This document shows positions 39,137-52,109 of a DNA stretch of 64,000 nt, piece after piece. The DNA comes from Chaunax sp. Z400 (lineage: Eukaryota > Chordata > Actinopteri > Lophiiformes > Chaunacidae): NCBI GenBank assembly GCA_037577475.1, contig CM075188.1:12324501-12388500 (forward strand). The letters run 5' to 3'. The stretch's first letter is position 1; each line of letters opens with the position of its first letter. The notes beneath the pieces were generated by a model. That model ran no database searches, was not told where the DNA came from, and saw only the letters and a program-made list of their open reading frames with translations. The translations under genes and the position numbers were made by a program.

Positions 39137-42072
39137 GATTAATAATGCCGCTTAATTCAATCTTTTATCGATATTTATTATTAGAAGAAGATTTTAAAAA
39201 ATAATTCAAGTTCTTTTGTCATGATTTGGAATATTAGACACAGATTAAAATACTGGGCTGTTTTATTTCTGATTTATTTGCAGGTTAACTGCTGTGAAAA
39301 ACGTCAACAAACTATGAACTAGTACATAAATTTCCCAACAGACTTTATCACTGCTCTGTATGTGGTTAGGACACGCTTTTGTGCTTGATTTTCTTTTATT
39401 TAAGTCAGAAATATCTAAATAAATAAATATCTTAAATTGTTCCATGCGTCAATTGTATTGTCAAATTAAAAAATTAAAAAAATGAACACACAGGGTTTTT
39501 TCCACCTTTAATGATAATATCCATAGTTTATGTTACATCTTTCTGCAAAATGTTTCTTTAAAAGGTCTAAAAGTTGGGGAAATAAACAGTGATAAGGATT
39601 AGTGGATCTTAGATTACATTTGAAGAGAAAAAAAACACCCAAAGTTGCAGTCAGAAAAGAAATGATCCAAAGACAAAATAAACTCCAACCTGTTCCTTTG
39701 TTCATTCTTAGTATATGTTGATTTTTATTCCAGAAGTCATATAAGAGACTGTGTGCGGCAATATTGATGTAAATGACGTGTGGTGTAAGCTCAGCTCAGC
39801 AGGCCTTGTTATAAAAGCTTTTACTCCATGTTCAGTTTACTTCGTCACTTGGATTCAGGTTGATTTATCAGTAAAGTTTATTAATACTGTAACAAAAGAG
39901 TTGTCCATTATTATTACAAGATTATGTAGTGGCATCATCATCATCATCATCATCCCCCCATCGTCTGCCAACAGAGGGCGCTATATCATAATATTTATAA
40001 CATTTTTGGCGCTGCCTCTGTCTGGTTACTCCAATAGTATGAAACTCAAATTATTCAAACCAAACTGTTTTTTTACTTAGAATAAATTAAGTAAACACTG
40101 TTATTTATATGTATCACACGGATTTCACCGAAAAGAAGACACATGAGCTGGAACAGAATTTGCTTTTAATATCTCCTTCATTAATGAAACCGTTTTACAA
40201 TAGTAAAAGAACATACGTTGATGTTTTCTTGGGAGATTTAAACCTAAAAATGAAATTAAGTTGATGATTTTGGTACAAATAGGAAGTTTGCGACAGGACA
40301 TGAAGAATGTCAGGAAGATTTAGTCTGACATCATGACATGGAAACCAAAATAATTGTCTGAATTTGCCAAAATATCACTTCAGTCAGAAATGTTCATTAT
40401 CACAGCACAACATATAGAGTTTGGGTTTGGGTTTAGGCTCCAATTTTTGTCATTCCCCGCAGACATGTTTACACAGAGGTATTGGGGAATGATGAGCAAA
40501 TTTCTTGTATCCCCCTAAACGGAGCCCACAAGTGGATGCTGGGATGGTGGTGGGGCTGAAAGGCAGGCAGCAATGCCCATACGGAGCAGCAGGAGCATTG
40601 GCAGGCAGAGGGGGAGATGGGAAATTGTTGCATTTTAAATAGTCCGCCAGATTGAGAGGTGGTGTAAAGGGATAAGGCCTGTAATGAGAACTGTGTGTAC
40701 GCAGCGCAGCTTGAGTTGTCTGCCTGAACTAGCTCATAGGCTTCGCTCCGTTTCATTAAATCATTAACTTAAAGGTGATACAGTTGAAAAAAAGTTTCTA
40801 CATTGACATCAGGTGATTTTCAGATTTAGTGTTTACATAATGGGTTTTCTGGTTTCAACAAGATGACTTCGTCATAGTTTTATCCATCACACAACGGACA
40901 TTAGATTGAAAAGAAGTCTGAACATGCACAAAAGCCTTGAGCCTGAAAATTACTTTGGTAGATTTACAGGTTAGACTGTGTCTTTTTGGCCATATGATAA
41001 CAGCAAATGATTTTTGTGTTCACTTGCATGTCTTTTTTTAAACATTGAAGGCTTAGGCACATTACAACAGGACACAAAAGCATTTCTTGTCTACATATAA
41101 TGGTGTCTATACACAGAAATGGAGCTTGAGGTAAAAAAAACAACAAAAGCATGTACAATACTTGAAATTAGTTGTAATTGATTTGTAGTTAGTGATTGAT
41201 TTGGCCTCTTAAAATGTGGAAGTGTTTCTCCAGTGGGTAGTAAATATTGTAAAAAGCAGACCAGTGGGAGGATATTAAATGTACAGAAATGCAGTCATAG
41301 CTTCAACATCTAAGCAAAGAGTGGCAAACACATCTATTTTTTCTATTTTTAAACATACTTAAAGAAAATAATCTGTCAGACGAGTTTACTCACCCAGCTA
41401 TGTTTTACTGTAAACATCTAAAAGATACATAATACTAGTGATATTTTGGCTTAATCTCTTTATAGTACTAGAAATGCTGCTGCTACACGTGTTTTCTGGA
41501 AAAAGGCATCAACAATGTGGAGTCTATTGATGGAACAGGTGAGTGAATAGTACACAACACATATTAATGCAGCTACAGTGCAGCAAGCAACACACCAATG
41601 CAGTGCGAAGACAAAACAATTGACATGGATTTACCCGAAGAATGAAAAAATGGTGGGACATTACTCTGGGGTATTAAATGCATATCCTTCTGCAATACTA
41701 GCATAGAATATGCACAACGTGTCAGCGTGAAACTGACAGCGACATCATAAAAGCAAGGCCCCTCATTGGGCAAACCACCTACACCACAACTCTATCAAGA
41801 TCAAGACACTTGCCATGTGACAACAGAGGTGGACTGTCCACATTAAACAAAACAATACAGTGAAGGCAAAGAGGGCTGTGAGAGCGTAGGACTGACATCA
41901 ACAAGACATTATCAGCCTCCCTCTGCTTATTTATGCATCCATCTCATGACGCTCCTTGTTTTAAGTTATCTAGTTGTCTAGATATCTCTGAATCTGTACA
42001 GCAGTGGACTTTCTGCACACAGCAACTGAAGGTAAAGCCTCAAGCTCATAGAAAGTGTTTTGGGCCGTGTGC

Positions 42073-42116
<44 letters not shown>

Positions 42117-45100
42117 ATCAGAATACATTTTTCTGAAAATGTAAATGTATTATCTGTTAAGAATTGTTCAGGGAACAGGAAGTATTATTACCTTATAAGT
42201 ATTTGCAAGATAATGTAGGACAGTTTCGTTCATGGTGTGTTTCTCTTAAAAACAGTGCTTACCGTAAAATACTGATAATGTTTATAAATTGGCCATTAAT
42301 ATTAAGATAATGTAACATTCATTCAGGATGTGGAAACAACATCATATTATTGGAAAGAGGTACGAAAGGTTTTAATGAAGTTGTGCAGATACTACATGTA
42401 AAATCAATCAGAACAACAGTGTGGCACAGTTTGATGTTATTGGTCTAACATTGTCTACATCCTATGGAAAATAACTGTATGTCTATATAATGAACCCAGA
42501 AGAAGCTCCAAGGCTTGTGCCTTGTAATGTTATCCAGTAGAGCATTAGTGCAATAAATCCTTTATAAAGCCTATAATGTTTAGATTCTGCTGACATTGTC
42601 AGAGGCTTGCTAATTTTTGTGGTTGTATATCTATTTGGTTTTGAGGTGTAAAGTTGAATCTTATATGTGATATCACTGTAAAGCATCATTTATATGGTCC
42701 CCTGTATTCTACAGCCCTATAATTAAAGAAATGTAAAAATGGTTGTTAAAAAAAAATCATATTTTTGTGGTGAACATCACCCCATGCCAGCTTGTGAGTC
42801 TTTTGCGGGTGGAATCCGGGTGGTTTGATGTAAATTTAGAGGACTTAAAAAAAAGACACTGTTCATCCATCCATTATTAAGTTGACATTGACAGCTTAGT
42901 GTCATACTCTCTCATACTCTGTAGGTGGTTAAATGGTGCCGTAAATACTTTATCATCCAATTCCCATTTGTTGTGGTATTACAATAACAATATTACAATA
43001 TAGAAAAGAGTACAAGATAGTGTGATGACCTATTTGCACTGATCTTCGAGGAATTTATGCATCACCAGACAAAATTTTCCTAGACAAAGTGAACATTCTT
43101 TCACTTTAATTTCCACAATGGCTGTTTACAAGATTCATGCACATAGTATGCACCTAGCATGCTTGCTAGGTGAAAAGCCACAAAATTCTGATAGACCAAT
43201 TTTTCCTGCTATGAGTCATTTTAATGGTAGAGTGCACAGCAGCACAGTAACAGATGGTAGAGTGTAAGAAAATGGATAGACACAAAAAAGAGGTTTGGTT
43301 TTCCTTACTAAAATGCTGACTATTATCAGTCAAACATAAATGGGCGCATATTTCTAGCAGAGTTGTGAGCAAGCTCAGCCTCAAGAGAGATTTCACTCAG
43401 GAAGCCTCTTTTTTTAATTTTCTCTCTCTGTCTCCCTCTGTATGGTTATTGTTTTCTCTCTTCCTGCTGTAGGTTTACAACGCTTAGTCTTTCTGTCGCA
43501 CACAGATATGCAGTTGTGCTTGTTTCCATACAGACAAACAAACACAGGCTTTGCATCTACATTCTTGGTAGGCACAGGCTTGGATATTTTTAACCTGATG
43601 TGGGTTCTCACCACTGAATACAGTGAGCACAACCTCTTTTAAACTTTTGTTTGATGCCTCTGGCTCAGTCTGACTGGCATGCAAAAATACAACAACACAT
43701 GGTCAGTGAATATGATGAGAAGTTGCTTGAAGCGCAGAAAATAGAAATAAAAATGACCTTACAACTAAACAGGACAGCTAGATCATTTTTGAGGAAACAG
43801 ACTGGGAAGTTATGGTTCATGCTTAAGAGAGTGCTTCAGTTCCTCATGTGGGCAATCTTGTGACAGTTTATTTTGCACCTCATTTTTGAGGTTTCACACG
43901 AAAGCATAAAGGATTTTATGACTTCTGATTAGACATGAACTAATCTGAATAAGTTGTGAGGGAAACATCAGTGAGTTAAAAGTCATCTGTGCAAACTCCA
44001 CGTGTGTGTGAGTCTGTGTGTGTTTCTGCATATGACTGCATGCACACAAGGCTGACTGTGGTTTCTACATAATGTTCATCCTTCTCGCTCAGCTTCCCAT
44101 AAAACCACCCACAAACCCATGTGAATGAAAGAGACTGTATTAAAAGTTGCTGGCATTCCTCTCAGACTGGTTATTAAAAATGCTGAATTTGTCTTCTGCC
44201 CTATGCAATGAAATGGATACACCTGCCTGCCTTTTCACCTCAGGGTAGAAGAATGAAGTGAGACCAGTAGATAAAAGAGATGGAGAAAGGGGAAGTGGTG
44301 ATGAGGTGAACCTAGTCCATCAAAGACGAAGGTGGGGGCTACACAGTGTCAGACCCAAACTCAACTAGAATGAGCTCTTTTGAAAATCTGAGCTAGATCA
44401 ATTTTCATGATGAAAAAGTGTATGAATAATTTCTATAAACTGAAGTAATTGCCTCTCTACTCTACTGAACCTAACGCTGGCTACAACAGAAACTTACCGA
44501 CCGGAGAAAACCTTTTGCAAAATGCAGTTCAGCATTATCAAGAGATTTCCTTTACATTTTTAAAAGATATTTTTGATTTCCTTTACAAAAGGAGTGACAG
44601 ACAGGCTTCAGCATAGCTGAAAGTTAAGTTTATTTTTAGTTAGTTGAGTATGTGTGCAGACTCAAATTGAACCCGATCAGTGCAGTAAATATTATTTGAA
44701 ATGTGAATGATTGTTGCTCCAAGATCTTATTGTTGTAAATAACTCTATGCAGCAGAATACTGGTTATCAAACGGTTCAGACTCTGAGAACTAGATTTCCT
44801 GTTTTTTCTAGTTTCCCTTGATTTCTTTTTCGGTCATCTGCTCCAGGCATTACACGCCCACAAAGCACTGGGACGCACACATTCACCCACTCAGTCTCTC
44901 TGCTCATACCAAGGTGTTTTACAGCGGCTCCAACCAGGAATCTGATCTGCATCATATTTTATGGAGAAAATAAATTCATCCTTTGATGTCCTGCGCTTCC
45001 TGCACTCTCAGTAATTCACATTTTCTTGATGGAGAGATAGATTTACTTGGTGCAAAAGTAACTGCTGGTAACTGTAATGTTAGCTGCCACTAGCTACTTA

Positions 45101-45824
45101 GCTTAGTAAGCAGTCCTATGAACTGACGCTACCACTGCCTGGGGCCTGACAACCTCTTCCTCCTGGTGGTCCAGGGCTTCTGTAAATGTGAACACCAACT
45201 CTCCCTCAGAGCTCCAAGATCCCACTATGACCAGAGTCAGAGCTAATTAACCAATGTTAAGCTATTTGTCTTTTTTGTTATTTTCTCAAAAATATATAAA
45301 TAAAATAAGATAAAGCTTCACCAAAATCAGGGAATAAAATTATAAAGTTGTGCTTCTGTACACTAATCAGTGACACCTGGCCTTATCAAAGTGTCCCATA
45401 TCGCTATATGCCCTAAAGCACACCAGATATAGGATGAGGTGATGCTTACAAGCAGTGGGTGCTGCCCCACAGTAGTTGTCCAACCAGAAAAAAAGGGATT
45501 TTAAGGAGAGGGCCTTAAGGCTAAAGATTAAAAAACTAGACCGACTTGTTTCAAAAAGTGGATTGACTGGGGCTGCAGAAAAGGCCATTATTAGATAGAG
45601 AGCTACTCTTCTGGAGTCCCAGAATAAAAATTTAGGAGCTTAACAGTCCCCTTTAAAAACTGTTGCTACACTTTTGCTTTTCATATAAGGAATAAACCTG
45701 AAGACCCTTTTCTCCAACAGCTAACAGCTATGAACTTTGTATATTGCAAGTAAAAGATTCTCATCAGTAGTCTGAGAGACTCCAATGATTGCTTCATTCA
45801 CAAATACCAAGATAAAACTGTATT
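39137..45824. other. Interval between the two NFIL3-like genes, no confident gene
   Basis: AT-rich sequence with short spurious frames. Noted inside are a short ATC run (about 39939-39954), a GT microsatellite, and one unexplained open frame on the minus strand (40450-40728) that I list only as a finding. The non-coding first exon of the second NFIL3-like gene may lie here but I could not place it. Confidence 0.55.
42067..42113. repeat. (GT)n microsatellite
   Basis: About 47 bp of GT repeat with single-base interruptions (GCGTGT, GTATATGT). Confidence 0.9.
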
Positions 45825-48236
45825 TCGGTTGTCTGTTTCCTGTTTTATTTTAAAAGTATTTTCCCTGCCATGTGTATATGCATTGCATTTCCTGCGTTTG
45901 GTTGTGATCTTGAAACCATTTGTTCTCCTGTCTCTGTTTCGGTCTTCAATGTTTTTAGTTCCAGTTTGCTCCCTTTGCCTATGTTTGTTTGCTCTGTCTT
46001 ATGATTAGTTTATCCTCCTCATGTTTTCCCCTTTAAGGTTTTCCCTTCTCCATTTTCCCTCCTCTGTGATTGTCTGGGTGTTTCCACCTGTCTCTGATTG
46101 TCTCCTCCTCCCTGTGCCACCTGTGTGTCATTGTCTCGTTACTCTGTGTATTTAAGTCTGTTTGGTTCTGTCCTCTGTGTCAGTTTGTCTGTTATTCCCT
46201 CCTAGCTGTTTACCCTTCCTTGCCCTGCTGTTTTTGCCCCGCCTTGCCTCATGTTTGCCTCTAATATCTCCTGTTTTTCGCCTTAGATTTCCCAGTAAGT
46301 TATTAGGGCCAGAGCACTAAGCGTGCGAGGACCCTATTGTAATGCAAGGAATTATTATTCTCCAAAAAGAATTGCCTTTTTGGGGGCTTTCCCATGCTCA
46401 AAAACTCATAAAAGTTGGCAGAAAAATTTGTTCAGTGGGAAATTTACATTTGATATGGTGTTTGGAAATGGGTGTGGCAAAATGGCTCGCTAGCGCCCTC
46501 TAAAGGGCAGCCCCTGCTTCCAGTATAACATACATGTACGAAACTTGGTACACTTATGTAACTGATTGAGCCCTACAAAAATGTCTCTTGGAGCATTGTT
46601 GTCAAACAAACAGGAAGTTGGCCATTTTGATTTTTGTGGCCATTTTTTGAAAATCACACACTTTGTATTTTAACGAACTCCTCCTTGAAATTTTACCCGA
46701 TTGACCTCAAATTTGGTCAGTACTATCTGAACCCCAGGAGGATGAAAAGTTATCAAAAGCCCGAGTTTTCGTTTAACGGTGTGGGTGTGCGTAAAATTTC
46801 GTCAAATTTTGATGTTTCGCCATGAAACAGAAAGTTGTCATAACTCCATTGTCTAAGGTCCAATCTGTACCAATGCTGGTTAAGAGTCCTGCCCTAAAGA
46901 CATCCACATGACAACATTTAGCTATTGTCATAGCGCCACCTACTGGCAACAGGTAATGACATGTTTTACATTTTGATACACTACTACTAAGCCGTTGAGC
47001 ATATTGCATTCAAATTCAGTGAGAACAGCTGTAACAAGTTGGTAATGCAGGAGTCTGAAGCTTGTGCCTTTTCGTGCAAAGATGTAGGCGTGACTGTGCA
47101 GCGAATGTTGATGTTTCGCCATGCAGCAGGAAGTTGTTATAACTCTGCTGTCAATGGTCCAATCTGCCCCAAACTTCACTTGTTTGATTAGAGTCCCACC
47201 CTGAACACATCTATATAGATTAATTTAATAATAGTCACAGCATCACCAAGTGGCAACAGGAAGTTATATACTTCAGAATTTGAACTGCTACAGTCAGGCA
47301 GTTCACCACAATGATCTCAAATTTGGTCAGTAAAGCCATAAGGCCTTGATGAAGCATTATTGTAAATATTGTGAGTTTGGGTCACATGGCGGCGGCACGA
47401 AGTTTGATGTTAACCATCAAACAGGAAGTTGGTGTTTAGAGGCCAGGGAAGCTCAGATGCTCACCAAAACTGACACACTCGTCAATGGTGGTAGTACTTA
47501 TGATCTCATATGGTGTACAGGTGTGGTAAATTGGCTCAACAGCACTCCCTGTAAAACATCAAATAAGCATATACGAGTCTGTGTTTAACCCACATGTATG
47601 TAATTTGGTAGACATGTTTAAAGCCCCACCCTGAAGACATCTACTCAACAATATTGAGTAACAGTGATAATGCCACCTGCTGGCAAGTGCAAATTCTCGT
47701 GTGAGAATTTTTGTTTGATTTTGATTACATTTTCATGGTGTGGCCTTCACATGATATAATCGAAGACCAGTTAAAATTATTAGGTGGTGTCTAGCGCCAC
47801 ATAGTGGACAAAATGAGGTAAATCACAATCCCTCCGTCAGTGTCCATAATGCATGCAGATACAGAGCCTTGCATTTATCCAGGTGTGCAGTAGTGAGGCC
47901 GAAGTTGGCGCATGGCCCGACAGGCACACGCCCCGACGGGTGCCAGGGTATGAGGGCCCGTTCAACGCTGCTTGCAGCTTTAATTTTGTTGTGAGTTTTG
48001 TATTTTATGGACTTTGCTTGGTTTTTTAATTTTGTGTTTTGGATTTATTATTGGATTTCTAAGTTGGACTATATTAGTTTTCATCGTGGACTTTATTTAT
48101 ATTTTTGTTTTGCTTCATGCCTGCCTGCACTCATCCTGAATTCGTCATTAAAGTATTTTTGGTTTACTTTATCTTCTGTCTCGCTCTTGTGTTGTCTGCC
48201 TTTTGGTCCTATTTTTGTTGAACCATAACAAAAACA
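45825..48236 (+). repeat. Nested repeat: outer element interrupted by a second one
   Basis: The outer parts (about 45825-46305 and 47984-48236) are T-rich with the phrase TGATTGTCTCCTCCTCCCTG and a right end GTCATTAAAGTATTTTTGG...GAACCATAACA. They share the first phrase with the copy at 31.9 kb. The centre is a different, well-defined repeat (separate entry). The reading frames inside are not genes. Confidence 0.65.
46306..47983 (+). repeat. Inserted abundant teleost repeat with internal tandem paragraphs
   Basis: The left end is GGGCCAGAGCACTAAGCGTG and the right end is GAGGGCCCGTTCAACGCTG...CTTGCAGCTTTAATT; I recall this pair as bounding a very common fish repeat. Inside, units about 300 bp long recur. 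The phrase ATGTTTCGCCATG..CAG.AAGTTGT.ATAACTC is at about 46811 and about 47110, each followed by AATCTG and AGAGTCC. No protein is predicted. Confidence 0.65.
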
Positions 48237-48325
48237 AAGCAAAACCAAAATGAGATAAGGTAACTATTATACAAGAAGGAAGTACCTGTATTACTCAACT
48301 CTCTTTTCTATTCTCTTGATTTCAG

Positions 48326-48981
48326 GCCTGTGTTGGGGTTTACTCATTTTTCATCTCCCACCTTTAAATTCAGACCAAGACATGGAAAATGAGCTGATTC
48401 TTAAGGCACCACGTGGCAAAAGGAATTTCATACCTGAAGAGAAGAAGAATGCTCTCTACTGGGAGAGACGATGCAAGAACAACGAGGTAGCTAAACGGTC
48501 ACGGGAGAAGAGAAAGATGAAGGAGTATGTGCTGGAGAATTATCTCATTGCCCTGAAAAAAGAAAATGCCATGCTCAGTGCTGAATTAATGGCCATCAAG
48601 CTGCACTTTGGCCTGGTCCACCCTGTTGCCTGCACTGCCCACCAGAGTAATCACCTGCAACACCATGTCCACAGCACCACCCAGCCTGTCACTGCCACAG
48701 GCCCCCACCACCAGTCCCTGCAGAGGGACGTCTACTGGAGGGGTATAGAATCCTCTATGCCAAACCACCAAACCTCTGATCCTGTTCTTATCCCTTCTTA
48801 TGCCCTCCATACCATGAGAGACTATTCATATTTTAACCCATCTGGTACTCCTGGCTCTGGCTTCCTCACTTCCTTTGGCCCACCTCAAAAGCTTTGGGCC
48901 ACCAATTCATCCTATCCTGGAGCTCCCCTACTGAAGCCCATTCCTATCAGAGTCTCCTCAGATGTGAAGGAGAAGGAATAG
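48326..48981 (+). CDS. NFIL3/E4BP4-like bZIP transcription factor 2
   Basis: A second NFIL3-type bZIP gene with a single coding exon after the acceptor TTGATTTCAG (ending 48325). Translation is taken from ATG 48382, giving 199 residues to a TAG; 56 nt of 5'-UTR precede it in the exon. The reading frame is open further upstream, but an earlier start would lie in the intron. It reads RGKRNFIPEEKKNALYWERR, then the basic region NEVAKRSR (34-41) and zipper positions L51, L58, L65 and I72, followed by LHFGLV as in NFIL3. The zipper half is closer to mammalian NFIL3 than gene 1 is, but the C-terminal part is very short. The usual first alanine of NxAAxxSR is Val. Likely a D-box-binding repressor or a dimer partner of gene 1 (inference). 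Gene number within the fish nfil3 set is not determinable here. Confidence 0.87.
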
Positions 48982-51900
48982 GTCCCAAGGGTGTTGTTTC
49001 TGTCCTGCTCTGCTCCATCTCACAAAATCTCCTCCAGAGGTAACAGAGACTACTCACCAAAACAGTCTGACTGACATTGAGGAGTGTGGTACTGTACAGT
49101 TGTTAGATGGAGTGACTGAAAAACACATGCTTCATTCATACTGCAGCCACATGAAGAGCATATTCCCCATAAAAAAAAAGTTTGCAAGCATTTAAATCCA
49201 TTCACATACAAGTTCACATCATGCCCTGCTGTATTAAAATAGAGCTACTTCAGATCTTCTCTGAGTATTTTCTTCAGCACAAAGTAGATGCTCAGCTGTG
49301 GGATATGAATAATATAACAGTGAAGCTCACAATTCTTGCTTTAGAGGACTGCTTCCAATTAAACCACTCCAAGTTACAAAAATATAAAGTTTTTTTTAAC
49401 ATGTATGAATGTTGACCAGAACTTTGATGGAGCTACATATTTGTTCAATACCAGTTTGTATTTTGTTGATGGATAAACATTCCTTGGTGCTATATTTAGC
49501 TCAGATAAATGTAGAATCATGATTCCCCTCCTTTTTTCTTATAGTGACAGTATTTGAAAACATGGTAACATGTCATTAAAATAGCAGTGGGTGATGATAT
49601 AATCTTTTGAAAGATAAATGTATTGACTATAAAAAGGACAACATAGCATTTTACTCAAGATATCAAGCATTTTAACTAAACTTACTTAAAAGACTATTCT
49701 ATTCTATTCTATTCTATACTATTCTATTTACAGATCTGATAACCTGATATGGCTCACAAAGGTACAGGTAACCCAAAAAGTGAGGTTTAATCACCATGTT
49801 ACTTGCTTTCCAAGGAGTGGATTACAAAAGTCTCCTACTATGCTGTGGGCAGGAGACAGAGAAGGCTTGTGGCCTCAAAACACAATAATATAGCCATCCT
49901 TGGTCCTGAGGAAAGTAAAACTGTTGCTGGGGGTTGCAGAAATGGTAGCTACCGATTCACTCATCTTTCTGTTAGTATCTGTAATCTCCTTCAGTGTATT
50001 TGTGAGTCAGCAGGACCCCAGGACATATCGGTTCACTGGCTCTTTGCCTGAGAGTGCTGACGGCAACATTGCTGCTGTCCAGGCAAACAGCCAGTCGTTC
50101 TGGCTCGGAGACAAACAGTCAAAGTCAAGACAGGACAAAACAAGTCATTGACTACTTTGTAAGTCTTTTTGTAATATAGTACTATATCTTATGGCCAAGA
50201 ATGCAATCAGCTGCTGTTGTTACAGCTATTAAACATGACCAATGAGGCTGTTAATAGCAAGTTGTTAAAAGTGAAAATAATATGTGCTACATCCGAGACC
50301 ATCAGGGCCAACTTAACAATTTATGACACATGGCATATTTTCTTAGCCTTATCCCTGTAGGATTAACACTTAGCAATATAAATGATCTAAAAACTATTTG
50401 ACTGATGAGGGGAAATACACAGAGGGGTGGGTATCAATGATTGATGCCTTTAAGCTTTCAAAGAAAATAACCCTTTCAAATGATACCTACGTTTGATCCT
50501 TTTTGAACTCAGGTCATAAAAAATGACTGTTTGTATGGTTTTGCTCACAGCCAATCACCATGAGTGTTCTTTGATTAATTGCAACGTGTGATTGGCCCAC
50601 TACCACAGCAACTACAACCCATATAGTCTGTGGTTTCAAGTCAAGGGAGTTGGCATTTCAGCATGCTGATATATTAACAAAATGTTGAAAGTATGGCTGC
50701 ACCTGTATGCAACACGATGCTTCCATTTACATGACGGGTATTGAAAGAAGTCAGAAACAGGTAGCAAATGAAGTACTGTTGGTATTGGTATCATCTTGAC
50801 TACTACTACTGGTATTGGTGCTGATATTGTAATTCTTTAAAATAATATACTTTATTTGAACAGCATCTGTTCAAATAAATTGTGGATACGAATTGAATGT
50901 TTGAGCCCTTCAGTCATTGTATTTTTTATTCTTAAATTAGGATAATAGAGAAATTGTGTTGTTAGTTTGGACAGATAACTTCACTAAAGGAACATTGTCA
51001 TTGTTAAGAACAACATTTGGTCATTTTATTTTATTTTCATAAACAGGTATTGAAAACAAAAAACAAGTGGTAATTGTATTTTCATTTTAAAGCACAAAAA
51101 TAAACATTGAAATGCAATGTGTTTTGATGTTTTCTTTGTCATGATTGAAATGGGATGAGTGAAAGTTAAAAATTGCCTTATTTTCTATTTTGTCTAACAA
51201 AAAATAAAACTACAAGAAAACATTAAGAAAAAAGGGCCTTTTTGCAGATTCTGAGACAGGAGCCGGTCATCTACAAGACAAAGTGACAAACGTAGAATTG
51301 CCAATGGGCTAGAGAGTGTTGCTTTAGTCTTGTGTCTTGCCGCTGTTATATGAGGATGGAAAAAGTCACATCACTTCTAAAAATGATCATTTTAGACCGA
51401 TTACATAACCTGTATATACTCTAAGATATCTGTGACACAAAGTATGCAGCAGCTTTTTGTGTCTATAGCAGCCTACACACTCAGTGAGCATATTATTGTC
51501 AATACGAGTCACCACTGAACCTACAGGACTGAAACTAGTTTACTTCAGAAACCAAAGGTCAGAAACAAAAACTGATGTAAGGTTGGTTATAACTTAATGT
51601 TTTTCAAGTCATTTTGATCCTGGCACACATAAGTCATAATGCAAATTAGGGAAACCTGGGGCTCTTACAGACATCAAGCTTCAGCTGATGTAAGGAAGTG
51701 AATTAAAAAAACAAAAACAAAAAAAAAACATAAACTGTATTTTCTTAGGATTGTTAATATTTCCAAAAAAGAGAATAAGGAAAAAGTATTCTTTGTCAAT
51801 GATAGTTTGCAGCATGTCAGCTGACCTGCATGCAGATGAATGAGATTCTTATGAAAGGAGGTGCGCCTTCTCTGTGCAGGTCAATTGTTTGTGCAAAGTG

Positions 51901-52109
51901 CTAACCACAACAATTCCGTTTTAACCATGACATTTCAACATGGTCACACAAAATGTGTTATTACGCCCATACACAAACCATAGAGCCACTGTAGGGGAGG
52001 GCTGCGGATTACAGGGGGAAATGAATGAGATGAATATTACCTGGAAAGAAAATGAACAAGAGCTTGAACATGCTATTGTCCTGACCATTATTTTACCAAT
52101 AAAATGCAT
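48982..52109. other. 3' of NFIL3-like gene 2, intergenic
   Basis: The start is probably 3'-UTR of the bZIP gene. It holds an ATTCT pentanucleotide repeat and AT-rich sequence. One hydrophobic small frame at 49900-50151 is discussed as a finding but not called as a gene. Confidence 0.55.
49694..49727. repeat. (ATTCT)n microsatellite
   Basis: About seven pentanucleotide units of ATTCT with one CTATA interruption. Confidence 0.9.

Noticed and set aside
45367..45588. 73-codon minus-strand frame near 45.5 kb
   Set aside because: No recognisable domain; the sequence reads like a degraded fragment of a transposable element, but I could not identify it well enough to list it.
46634..47588. Several 60-80 codon frames on both strands
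   Set aside because: All lie inside the internally repeated teleost repeat and reflect its recurring paragraphs.
48316..48381. Upstream in-frame ATG for NFIL3-like protein 2
   Set aside because: It lies in the intron just before the TTGATTTCAG acceptor; the first ATG of the exon in frame is at 48382.
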